A program made the position numbers and the translations under genes. A stretch of 64,000 nt of DNA from Polyangiaceae bacterium (lineage in GTDB: Bacteria > Myxococcota_A > Polyangia > Polyangiales > Polyangiaceae): NCBI GenBank assembly GCA_015075635.1, contig JABTUA010000002.1, positions 2,980,708-3,044,707 of the forward strand, given 5' to 3'. This document shows positions 52,750 to 59,759 of the stretch, in pieces (positions within the stretch are counted from its first letter, which is position 1; each line of letters opens with the position of its first letter). The notes below the pieces were generated by a model. It made no database searches, was not told where the DNA came from, and saw only the letters and a program-made list of their open reading frames with translations.

Positions 52750-53045
52750 AACGCCTCGAGGTCTCTGGTCGCGCGCGGAATGAGATCGAGCGTGCGGCGC
52801 GCTGGTGGGTCGCGAACCGTCCGGATGCGCCAACGCTGCTGCGCGAGGAGCTCGAGCACTGTTTCGACTTGCTCGAGCAGGGCGCCAGCATCGGCGAGCG
52901 CTGTGGCGAGCGCCGCGGACAAGAGATCTTCCGAGTCGTACTGAAGCGAACCCAGAAGAAGCTCTACTTCGTGCGGCCAGGGCCCGACGCGGTGAAGGTG
53001 CTCGCCCTCTGGGGTGGCCAGCGGGGCCGAGAGCCGAAGCTATGA
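52746..53045 (+). CDS. RelE/ParE-family toxin
   Basis: 99 residues from GTG at 52746, overlapping the antitoxin stop. Family pattern: ARNEIERAARWW near the start, then REELEHCFDLLEQG and GERCGERRGQEIFRVVLKRTQKKLYFVR, then VKVLALWGGQRG. The strand/Arg pattern fits the ParE/RelE ribosome- or gyrase-acting toxins; which target cannot be told. It lies among decayed transporter repeats in a rearranged region, as stability modules often do. Confidence 0.82.
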   Translation: MKRLEVSGRARNEIERAARWWVANRPDAPTLLREELEHCFDLLEQGASIGERCGERRGQEIFRVVLKRTQKKLYFVRPGPDAVKVLALWGGQRGREPKL

Positions 53046-53149
53046 GCCCCTTCTTTCCTTTGGCTGAATGTCTGAGCAGGCGGCAAGCACATCGGGTGGT
53101 GAGCGCTGGCGCTGTGGTCTCGCCGCGCTTCGGTACCGCGGTGACGCAC

Positions 53150-53340
53150 CCAGTCTCGGAAGGACGCGCCCCCTCCATCGGCGCGCAGCGCCGGCCCCAG
53201 GCTGCTGTCACTTCACCCATCCCGCATCGACGTGAGCTGCGGCTTTCTTCTCGGAAAGCCGGCGTGAGCACCGATCAGGAGGGGGCAGGCGGCGCGCAGC
53301 CGCGCGAAGCGCGGCGAGCAACGACCGGGGGCGGCAACAA
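53150..53340. repeat. 191-bp repeat R2, copy 2
   Basis: Second copy of R2 (see 51618-51808), ending directly at MFS fragment C. It is slightly diverged from copy 1, so the duplication is not very recent. Confidence 0.75.
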
Positions 53341-53503
53341 TAGCGCCACCGTCACCACGACCGCCCCGAACTTCGTGCGCGGCGCCGTGGTGCCGCTGAC
53401 GTTTTCGTTCAAGTACCTGAACGGGTCGTTGGGGGTGGCCGGGAGTGCGATCGCCGTGGGCGTCGTCACGCTGCTGATCGCGGCGGTGTCGCTCTTCGCG
53501 CTG
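53341..53503 (+). pseudogene. Short C-terminal fragment of the MFS transporter (copy C)
   Basis: About 54 codons (SATVTTTAPNFVRGAVVPLTF, then GVAGSAIAVGVVTLLIAAVSL) of the same transporter segment as copies A and B, cut at both ends: R2 on the left, R1 on the right. Non-functional. It records at least two rearrangement events in which the same transporter tail was copied. Confidence 0.8.
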
Positions 53504-53760
53504 CGCGGAGGTGAGACAAAGAGGGGGTAGTTCTCTGCCGAAGGCTGCCGCCGGCGCGAACAACGCCCGAAGCCGGCCTGTTTCGGCTCTCGAAGTCCTC
53601 GGCCCTCGCTGCTGCACCCTGCATGGTCCCCGTCGCAGAGGCTACCAGGCACACGTCCGCCCTGCACGCGACCGCGGCGGGAGCGCGCTACGACACGAAC
53701 ATCTCCATCTGCGCGTTGGAGTCGCCGTCGAGCCTGCCGAGCCTCTGACGCAGGGCGGGG
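53502..53760. repeat. 259-bp repeat R1, copy 2, at the end of the IS91-like element
   Basis: Identical (by eye) to 47236-47494. Here it contains the final 24 codons of the transposase (minus strand, stop at 53688) and 186 bases beyond, ending against the MFS fragment C. The 186-base tail should be the terminal region of the insertion sequence, functionally the replication origin side in IS91-type rolling-circle elements. Confidence 0.8.
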
Positions 53761-54743
53761 CTGATGAAGAACGGCGGCCTCCTCGGGGGAGCGAGGGATG
53801 GAGGCTCGGGGTCTTCGCCGAGCCTGCGGAGGAAGCGGGTGACCGTCTCAGCCGCGGTGACCATGGCGCGCAGGACCATGGGAGCGCCGCACTTGGCGCA
53901 CTTCTCGATGTCGATCTTGAAGGTGCGCTTCAAGAGCTCACGCCAGGGGCGATACCTGGAGCGATGAGTTGCCGGTCGAGCTTTCTTGCCTTCGTGTCCG
54001 GCGTCATGCGCGTGGCCAGCTCGAGCGCAGGCGTCCTCGGTCGCTCGGGGCGGGGGCGGGACGACGCGTGCTCTCCAGCGGTGAGCGGCGGCGAGGACGC
54101 CCGCGTCCCCCGTCGGGGACTTCCCAGGGTCGTAGTGGACGCGGTGGGCGCGTGGGGGTGGGACCGAGGCCGCGAGCCGACAGAGCAGGGAGAGCGGGCC
54201 CTGGTCGATGGCCGTGGTGCCGTCGGAGAACGGTCGTTTCAGCAGGATACGGACGAGCCCGCTCCCGAGCCGGCGCACGCGGTCCTGGGCTAGCGGCGGG
54301 CGCAGGACGTACTTGCAGAGCGTCTCGCGAGCGCGGGCGTCGCCGGCGGGGGCTGTGGTGGCGGCGTGCACGGAGAAGCCGTCCTCGCGGGCGGAGAGGC
54401 CGGAGACGGAGCGCTCGCCATGCTCGGGCAGGGCGATGGGGGGACGCTGCCGCTGCTCGGGCCCGGCGGGTGGGTTGCCGGTGACGGCGGCGGTGGCGAG
54501 GGCGGCGAGCTCCGGCTCGCGCTCGGCGAAGCCATCGTCGGCGAGGCGCGGGTCGGGACCGCGCTCGATGACGCCGCGCCGCTCGAGGAAGGCGAGGATC
54601 CGAACGCGAGCGGTGTGCAGGAGATCGGCGACGTCGGAGTTGTCGAGAGAGGAGAGCTGGTGGAAGGCGAGCTGTCCGTCGTCGGCTTCGACGAAGACGC
54701 CGTCCAAGGCGAGGAGGTGGAGGTGCGGGTTGAGCAACAGGGC
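53688..54743 (-). pseudogene. IS91-family transposase, C-terminal part
   Basis: The frame enters from the right as LLLNPHLHLLALDGVFVEADD, the HLH-type motif of IS91/IS801 transposases (Y2-like rolling-circle). It continues CKYVLRPPLAQDRVRRLGSG, FSDGTTAIDQGPLSLLCRLA, PPPRAHRVHYD and WRELLKRTFKIDIEKCAKCG (a zinc knuckle), ending MEMFVS. The rest of the same gene lies at 57354-57540, beyond the serine-recombinase element that splits it. The transposase is therefore inactive here. Its C-terminus is shared with R1 at 47236-47494. Confidence 0.85.
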
Positions 54744-54754
54744 TCAACGATACC
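54744..54754 (+). repeat. Left terminal inverted repeat of the serine-recombinase element
   Basis: TCAACGATACC, perfectly complementary to 57338-57348. The next bases inside the two ends diverge. Confidence 0.85.
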
Positions 54755-55228
54755 CTGTCGTCGAAAATCACCGTCCATTACCCATTTCATCCGCTCGCGG
54801 GTGCGGAGCTCGATGTGGTGCACACCTCTCGTCGCGCCGAAATCCCGATCACGGTGCGTGGGCCGGACGGAGTCGATCTCAAGATCCCACGCTGGATGAC
54901 CGAGCCCGCGGCGAGCGGTTTCGTAAGGTCGGACAGCGCAGCGTTGACGCTCGACGCTCTGCGCATCGTCGTGCAGCTCGTTGCGACGCACGAACAGCTG
55001 GAAGCCTCCGTCGCCGTTGTGGGCGATCCTCCCTCGCAGACGCCAGAGCCGGAGCAGGAGGGTGACCGTGAAGCAGATGCCGTTCGAGTGGCAGGAGCCA
55101 GGCAACGTCGACACGCCGAGCCAGGTCGTGCTCGAAGTCGAGACGACGGAAACAGTCATCGCGCTGATGGCGAGCGCGCTCGTGGCGGTGGTGCTCGCCG
55201 TAAAGCAAGTGGAGGAAGCGGCCGATGA
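54755..55228 (+). CDS. DUF5372-like protein, start not identified
   Basis: The frame reads ITVHYPFHPLAGAELDVVHTS, then VRGPDGVDLKIPRWMTEPAA and SAALTLDALRIVVQLVATHE, the pattern of DUF5372-type proteins found upstream of large serine recombinases in proteobacterial elements. No ATG, GTG or TTG is seen before the conserved part. The frame is open back to 54734, across the left terminal repeat, so the start may be a rare codon or lost. The last about 50 residues overlap the next gene and may be fortuitous. Confidence 0.6.
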   Translation: MSSKITVHYPFHPLAGAELDVVHTSRRAEIPITVRGPDGVDLKIPRWMTEPAASGFVRSDSAALTLDALRIVVQLVATHEQLEASVAVVGDPPSQTPEPEQEGDREADAVRVAGARQRRHAEPGRARSRDDGNSHRADGERARGGGARRKASGGSGR

Positions 55229-55235
55229 ACGGTGA
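55062..55235 (+). CDS. Small accessory protein of the recombinase element
   Basis: 57 residues from GTG at 55062, preceded by GGAGCAGGAGG. The N-terminus TVKQMPFEWQEPGNVDT is followed by VVLEVETTETVIALMASALVAVVLAVKQVEEA, a hydrophobic helical run possibly membrane-associated. It overlaps the recombinase start by 11 bases (stop at 55235, ATG at 55225). No family was recognised; its position between DUF5372 and the recombinase is typical of these elements. Confidence 0.65.
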   Translation: MTVKQMPFEWQEPGNVDTPSQVVLEVETTETVIALMASALVAVVLAVKQVEEAADER

Positions 55236-57315
55236 CCAGAAGATCACGGCCGAGCACCTGAGTCGCCGCGCGATCGTCTACTTGCGCCAATCCTCTGAGG
55301 GTCAGGTCAGGAACAACCTCGAGAGCCAGAAGCTGCAGTACGCGATGGTCCATCGCGCCCGGGGACTGGGTTTCAGCGAAGTGGAGGTGATCGATGTCGA
55401 CCTCGGTGCGAGCGCAGCCGTTGCAGCGAAACGACGCGAAGGCTTCGAGCGATTGCTCGGCGCCGTGGCTCTGCGCGAGGTCGGCTTGATCCTGAGTCGG
55501 GAGCTGTCGCGATTGCTCAGGACCGACAAGGACTTCTGTCAGCTCATCGAGCTGTGCCAGATGTTCGACACCTTGGTCGGCGACGACCAAACGATCTACG
55601 ACGTGAGTCGCATGGACGACCAACTCGTGCTCGGCATCAAGGCAACGATGAGTGTTGTGGAGTTCAAGGTGCTGCGAATGCGTCTGGCAGAGGGCAAAGA
55701 GAACAAGGCGAAGCGCGGCGAGATCTATCCACGGCTGCCGCCGGGCTACGTGCGGGACGCTGCGGGTCAGGTGAGCAAGGACCCAAACTTGCGAGTGCAG
55801 GAGGCGATCGAGCTCATCTTCGCGAAGTTCCGTGAGACGTGGAGCATTCGGCAGACGTTCAAGTGGTTCCGCGACAACGAGATCGAGCTGCCCGTGGGCC
55901 AGGCACGCGGGGGCAAGAACGTCGTCGTCTTCCAGCAGCCGCGCCACACCTTCATCGCCTGCGTGTTGCACAACCCGTTCTATGCCGGTGCGTACGCTTG
56001 GGGTCGCCGTCCGATGCAGGTCGTGTGGCGTGAGGGGCGATTGCGCAAGCGTCAGGGCAAGGCCGTCCCGCCCAAAGAGGCACGGGTCTTCTTGCGCGAC
56101 CACCATGCGGGTTACATTGACTGGGCGACGTTCGAGGAAAACCAACGGATGATCCGGCGTAATGACTTTCGCGGCGTGTCGGACGAAACGGCCGGTGCTG
56201 CGCGAGCGGGAAAAGGACTGCTCGCCGGTCTTCTTCGCTGCGGGCGCTGCGGTCGTAAGTTGCATGTCCGCTACTGGGGAGCTTCGGGGACGAACGCGCG
56301 CTACTTGTGCGTCGGTGACTACGGTGCTGACGGTGCCCACTACTGCGTCGGATTCGGTGGCGCGACGGTGGACCACCGCTTCGGCGAGGAGATCGTGCGC
56401 GTGCTGTCGCCGCTCGGTGTGCGTGCGAGCCTGGAGGCGCTCGAGCATAGAAGCGCCGAGCAAGGTGAACGTCATCGTGCGATTCAGCGTCAAGTGCAGC
56501 AATTGGAGTACGACTCCGCGCGAGCATTCGAACAGTACAACGAGGTCGATGCGCGCAACCGGCTCGTCGCCTCAGAGCTGGAGCGTCGCTGGAACGACAA
56601 GCTCGACGAGCTCGAGCGCACCCGTGCGCAGCTGACGGAGCTCGACGAGCAACGCAAGCCAGTCACGGCAGAGGAGCGTAATGCGCTGGCGGCGTTCGGC
56701 GAACACTTCGAGGACGTCTGGAATCATCCTAGGTGTCCGATCGAGCTCAAGAAGCAGATCGCGCGCACCGTGATCGAAGAGATCCTCGTGGACGAGAAAC
56801 CGCCAGGAACTCTGTCGTTCATCGTGCACTGGAAGGGCGGCTGCCACACGGCGTTCGAGATGGTCAAGGTGAGCTCCAAGACGGTGCACAAGACCGCGGA
56901 GGAGAACCTCGAGGTGATCCGCAAGATGGCGCATCGCTACGACGACAACGTGATCGCGAACGTGCTGAACAAGCTCGGGCGTCGGACGGGCAAGGGCAAA
57001 CCGTGGAGCCAGGTCGCCGTCAAAACGGCGCGCCGCAATCACGGGATCGAGGGGCACGCTCGCACGGTCGAAGATCCCGATGTGCTGACACTGCAAGGCG
57101 CTGTCAGCTACACCGAGACGAGCGACACCACGATCAGGAAGCTGGTGGACGGCGGTGTCTTGCCAATGCGACAACTCGTGCCGTTTGCGCCTTGGGAGAT
57201 CCAGCGCAGCGACCTCGACAGCGACCGCGTGCGCGTCGTCCTCGCGCGCTTGAAGCAAACCGGGCGCGTCGTTCTGGGGGATACGTCAGAAACGCAGGGC
57301 GACCTTTTCGAATGA
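55225..57315 (+). CDS. Large serine recombinase (resolvase family)
   Basis: 696 residues. The N-terminal resolvase domain (about 15-150) has YLRQSS with the likely nucleophile Ser23 and RELSRLLR further on. A recombinase domain follows (about 170-290: KAKRGEIYPRLPPGYVRD). A zinc beta-ribbon is at about 335-375 (LRCGRCGRKLHVRYWG, then RYLCVG), then a long coiled coil (about 410-520). A C-terminal part includes a helix-turn-helix-like segment (SYTETSDTTIRKLVDGGV) and ends GDLFE. Complete and apparently functional. It catalyses excision and integration of the element through its 11-bp ends, as inferred from family members. Confidence 0.9.
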   Translation: MNGDQKITAEHLSRRAIVYLRQSSEGQVRNNLESQKLQYAMVHRARGLGFSEVEVIDVDLGASAAVAAKRREGFERLLGAVALREVGLILSRELSRLLRTDKDFCQLIELCQMFDTLVGDDQTIYDVSRMDDQLVLGIKATMSVVEFKVLRMRLAEGKENKAKRGEIYPRLPPGYVRDAAGQVSKDPNLRVQEAIELIFAKFRETWSIRQTFKWFRDNEIELPVGQARGGKNVVVFQQPRHTFIACVLHNPFYAGAYAWGRRPMQVVWREGRLRKRQGKAVPPKEARVFLRDHHAGYIDWATFEENQRMIRRNDFRGVSDETAGAARAGKGLLAGLLRCGRCGRKLHVRYWGASGTNARYLCVGDYGADGAHYCVGFGGATVDHRFGEEIVRVLSPLGVRASLEALEHRSAEQGERHRAIQRQVQQLEYDSARAFEQYNEVDARNRLVASELERRWNDKLDELERTRAQLTELDEQRKPVTAEERNALAAFGEHFEDVWNHPRCPIELKKQIARTVIEEILVDEKPPGTLSFIVHWKGGCHTAFEMVKVSSKTVHKTAEENLEVIRKMAHRYDDNVIANVLNKLGRRTGKGKPWSQVAVKTARRNHGIEGHARTVEDPDVLTLQGAVSYTETSDTTIRKLVDGGVLPMRQLVPFAPWEIQRSDLDSDRVRVVLARLKQTGRVVLGDTSETQGDLFE

Positions 57316-57337
57316 AATCAAGGAGGTGATCATGCCA

Positions 57338-57348
57338 GGTATCGTTGA
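57338..57348 (-). repeat. Right terminal inverted repeat of the serine-recombinase element
   Basis: GGTATCGTTGA, the exact complement of the left end at 54744-54754, 23 bases after the recombinase stop. Confidence 0.85.
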
Positions 57349-57353
57349 CGGCT

Positions 57354-57540
57354 ATTCAGTCGGAGGTCGGAGCTAACCCGCTGCACGACGGTGATGGCGC
57401 CGCTCTCACCCTTGCCCACGCGATGCAGCTCACGCATCGTGCGGCGGTAGAAGCCGAGCACGCAGTCGGCGAACAGCCGCGTGATGCGCCCGCAGAGCTC
57501 GCGGTCGTAGGCGACGCGAGCGCGCCGTCGGCGTTGAGCT
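57354..57540 (-). pseudogene. IS91-family transposase, middle fragment
   Basis: On the minus strand it reads RARVAYDRELCGRITRLFADC, then FYRRTMRELHRVGKGESGAI and TVVQRVSSDLRLN, the catalytic central segment of IS91 transposases. It stops at the recombinase element. The natural continuation NPHLHLLALDGVF is at 54740. The N-terminal zinc-binding part is absent to the right of 57540, so the transposase is broken at both sites. The 57541-57623 bases show no gene. Confidence 0.78.
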
Positions 57541-57623
57541 GCGGCGGCACGTTCCAGTGACGAACCTCGGTGACGAGAGCCGTGCTCGCCGCCGTCAGCT
57601 CCAACGCTCTGTTGGACGCGGGC

Positions 57624-57977
57624 TCATCCCGCGAGCGCCGCCCGCACGCGCGCGAGCGCTTCTTCCGGCGAGCTGAGCACGAGCTCCGCGTCGAGCCGCA
57701 AGACGCGCCACCCGAGCCGCGCGAGCCCCCGGTCCCGGCGGGCATCGGCCGCGGCGCGCCCGGCGTGGCTGCCACCATCAACTTCGATGACGAGCCGCCG
57801 GGCGGGCACGGCGAAGTCCGCGATGAAGTTTCCGAGCACGACCTGACGGCGGGCTGAAACTCCCAGTTTCCCCGCGGAAAGCACCCGCCAGAGCGCCTCT
57901 TCGCTGCGGGTGGGCGAGCCCCGGAGAGCACAGGCCCGGGATTCGAGGAGCTGGTTTCGGGCGAGCTTTGGATGCAT
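57624..57977 (-). CDS. DUF559 endonuclease-like protein
   Basis: 117 residues from ATG at 57977 with AGGAGG upstream. The pattern MHPKLARNQLLESRACALRGSPTRSEEALWRVL, then QVVLGNFIADFAVPARRLVIEVDGGSH and DAELVLSSPEEALARVR, matches DUF559 (MTES_1575/Vsr-related restriction endonuclease-like fold). The IADF...VIEVDG motif carries the expected Asp/Glu metal site. Such proteins often accompany mobile elements; a nuclease activity is inferred. It sits where the IS91-like element's N-terminus should be. Confidence 0.83.
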   Translation of the reverse strand: MHPKLARNQLLESRACALRGSPTRSEEALWRVLSAGKLGVSARRQVVLGNFIADFAVPARRLVIEVDGGSHAGRAAADARRDRGLARLGWRVLRLDAELVLSSPEEALARVRAALAG

Positions 57978-58454
57978 GCGGACCTCCTGACCCGGCGGCG
58001 GGGCCGGGCTCTGCCCGCACTTGGCGCACGCGGCGTGACACGCGCGGCAAGGTCGCCCCGGGCTGGGCGACGACGCCGTGTCCCGTCGCACGTCGCACGT
58101 GACCAGCGCGCGTGGCGCGACGGGTGCGCCGTTAGGGCAAGGCCGGCCTCGCCGCCGGGGAAGGGACGCCGCCAGCATCAAGCGCTCCGGAGCTCGCACC
58201 GACGCTCAGCGCGCGCGACAAGGTCGGAGCGCAGCTCGCGACGGAGCCCGGAGCAAAGACGCTGAAGGTCTTGCGATGGCGCTTCCGGATGCGGGGCGCT
58301 ACTTCCCCCTGCCGCGCGCAGCAGGCAGCGCAAAGAGCCGAGCAACGCGGTTCAATGTGCACCTCGTGGCGCTGCCTGCGAGCACGGCTTTGGGGGAAGT
58401 CGAGCGCCCGCAGGCCGCGAAGCGGCCGAGGACGCGCGGATGGGGGCAGCACTG
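57978..58454. other. 477-base interval without a recognisable gene
   Basis: Open frames exist on both strands because of the high GC content, but none has a ribosome site plus a family motif. A minus-strand stretch (about 58010-58060) reads CRACHAACAKCG, a Cys-rich snippet that could be a remnant of the transposase zinc domain. Otherwise nothing is seen. Confidence 0.4.
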
Positions 58455-58506
58455 CCCGGGCGGAGCGGGCACGAAGAAGATCTACGTGCCGCCGGTGCTG
58501 AAGTGA
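58455..58506 (+). pseudogene. 52-bp copy of the 3' end of the IgGFc-like gene
   Basis: Matches 47099-47150 with about four differences. In frame it encodes PGGAGTKKIYVPPVLK and a stop, the terminal residues of the 45252-47150 protein. No upstream homologous sequence is present, so this is a stranded tail of a duplicated or deleted copy. Confidence 0.75.
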
Positions 58507-58538
58507 AGCGGAGGCCTGCCCCCCGGTATCACTCTGGC

Positions 58539-58790
58539 ATGACCACGGTCACCAAGCTCGCCATCAGTCTCCCGGCGGCGACCGCCAAGTCTCTGGAGAA
58601 GGTGCGCGCCAAGAAGCGTCTCTCTCGGAACGCCGCCATCGCGGAGGCGGTCGAGCAGTGGGTCGCGGCGCAGCAGATGGCCGACGCAGACCGCAAGTAC
58701 GTCGAAGGCTACCTGTGCACTCCGGAGGGACCGGAGGAGACGGCGGCGACGGCGAAGGGAGCAACCACGAGCTGGGCGCCGTGGGAGTGA
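58539..58790 (+). CDS. Ribbon-helix-helix antitoxin-like protein, orphan
   Basis: 83 residues from ATG at 58539. TKLAISLPAATAKSLEKVRA (strand then helix) and LSRNAAIAEAVEQWVAAQ (second helix) give a CopG/MazE-type ribbon-helix-helix. The C-terminal part, rich in Asp, Glu and Pro, is typical of an antitoxin tail. No toxin gene follows; the next gene is an SDR 50 bases downstream. It could be a free-standing regulator or the remnant of a pair. Confidence 0.72.
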   Translation: MTTVTKLAISLPAATAKSLEKVRAKKRLSRNAAIAEAVEQWVAAQQMADADRKYVEGYLCTPEGPEETAATAKGATTSWAPWE

Positions 58791-58840
58791 GGCGCGACCG
58801 TGCTGCCGTTTCCCGTCGTCGTAAGGTAGCCTGACCGGCG

Positions 58841-59632
58841 ATGCCAGAGCGATCCCACGTCCTCATCACCGGCGCGTCGAGCGGCATCGGCGAGTCGCTG
58901 GCGCGCGCGTGGCTCGCGGCCGGCGCCGCGGTCACCCTGGTGGCGCGCCGCAAGAACCTGCTCGACCAGATCGCGGAGGCAGCGCCCGAGCGCACGCGGG
59001 TCATCGTGGCGGATCTGTCCGCCGAGCTCTCGCCCCAGGCGTTGTTCGACGAGGCCGAGGCCGGCCTCGGGCCCGTCGATGTGCTGGTCAACAACGCCGG
59101 CGTCCAGATCGTCGAGCCCGCGCACGAGACCGACTGGGAGCGAGGCGAGACCTTGCTCCGCGTGGATCTGCTCGTACCGCTCAGGCTGACGCAGGAGGCG
59201 CTGCGCCGGATGATCCCGCGAAGGAGCGGTACCATCGTGGACATCGCGTCGATGGCGGCGCTCGCGCCGACGCCGGGCATGCTCTTCTACAACGCCGCCA
59301 AGGGCGGGCTCGCCGGCGCCTCCGAGGGCCTCCGCGCGGAGGCGGCACGGAGCGGCGTCCATGTCGTGACCGTGTACCCGGGACCGGTGAAGAGCGCGAT
59401 GGAGGCGAGCGGGCGCGCGGCGTACGAGGAGACCCGCCTCGTCAAGCTGCTCACCCCGACCGGCGATCCGGACGCGCTGGCCCGCCTGGTCCTCTCGGCG
59501 GTGGAGCGCAAGCGCGCGCGCGTGATCTACCCGCGGCTCAACGTGTTCGCGCGTTGGTTCCCGGGCACCGCACGCTGGCTCATCGACACCTTCACGCCGC
59601 CGCTCAAGCAGCTACCGCGCGGGCCGAGCTGA
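58841..59632 (+). CDS. SDR family oxidoreductase
   Basis: 263 residues. The cofactor motif TGASSGIG is at about 9-16, NNAGVQ follows at about 86, and the catalytic Ser is in VDIASMAA with Tyr-Lys in YNAAK. This is the classical short-chain dehydrogenase, DltE/KR-like, with a longer C-terminal helix region (VIYPRLNVFARWFPG). The ending WFPGTARWLI is shared with lipid-metabolising SDRs in actinobacteria and myxobacteria. The substrate is unknown. Confidence 0.87.
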   Translation: MPERSHVLITGASSGIGESLARAWLAAGAAVTLVARRKNLLDQIAEAAPERTRVIVADLSAELSPQALFDEAEAGLGPVDVLVNNAGVQIVEPAHETDWERGETLLRVDLLVPLRLTQEALRRMIPRRSGTIVDIASMAALAPTPGMLFYNAAKGGLAGASEGLRAEAARSGVHVVTVYPGPVKSAMEASGRAAYEETRLVKLLTPTGDPDALARLVLSAVERKRARVIYPRLNVFARWFPGTARWLIDTFTPPLKQLPRGPS

Positions 59633-59759
59633 GCCGGAGCGAAACGGGTCCGACACGCGGATCGCAGGCTCAAGCGGCAGGCGCCTTCCGCGCGTCGCCT
59701 CTCCAGGTGCGCCCGAGCATGACGAGCGTGACCGCACCCGTCGTCCCGAGGATCGCCCG

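Larger units (their letters stand above)
54744..57348 (+). mobile_element. 2.6-kb serine-recombinase element inserted in the IS91-like transposase
   Basis: Bounded by 11-bp perfect terminal inverted repeats: TCAACGATACC at 54744-54754 and its complement GGTATCGTTGA at 57338-57348. Cargo in order: a DUF5372-like frame, a 57-residue protein and a 696-residue serine recombinase, all plus strand and overlapping. The IS91 transposase frame stops at one side (AAT at 57354-57356) and resumes at the other (CTC-AAC-CCG at 54733-54741), so the insertion interrupts a known protein. Flanks show an imperfect repeated CTnAAy, too weak to call a target duplication. Confidence 0.8.

Noticed and set aside
57978..58454. 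A plus-strand ORF reading toward the copied IgGFc-like tail
   Set aside because: It has no start with ribosome site, no homology to the IgGFc-like protein before the 52-bp copy and unusual residue composition.
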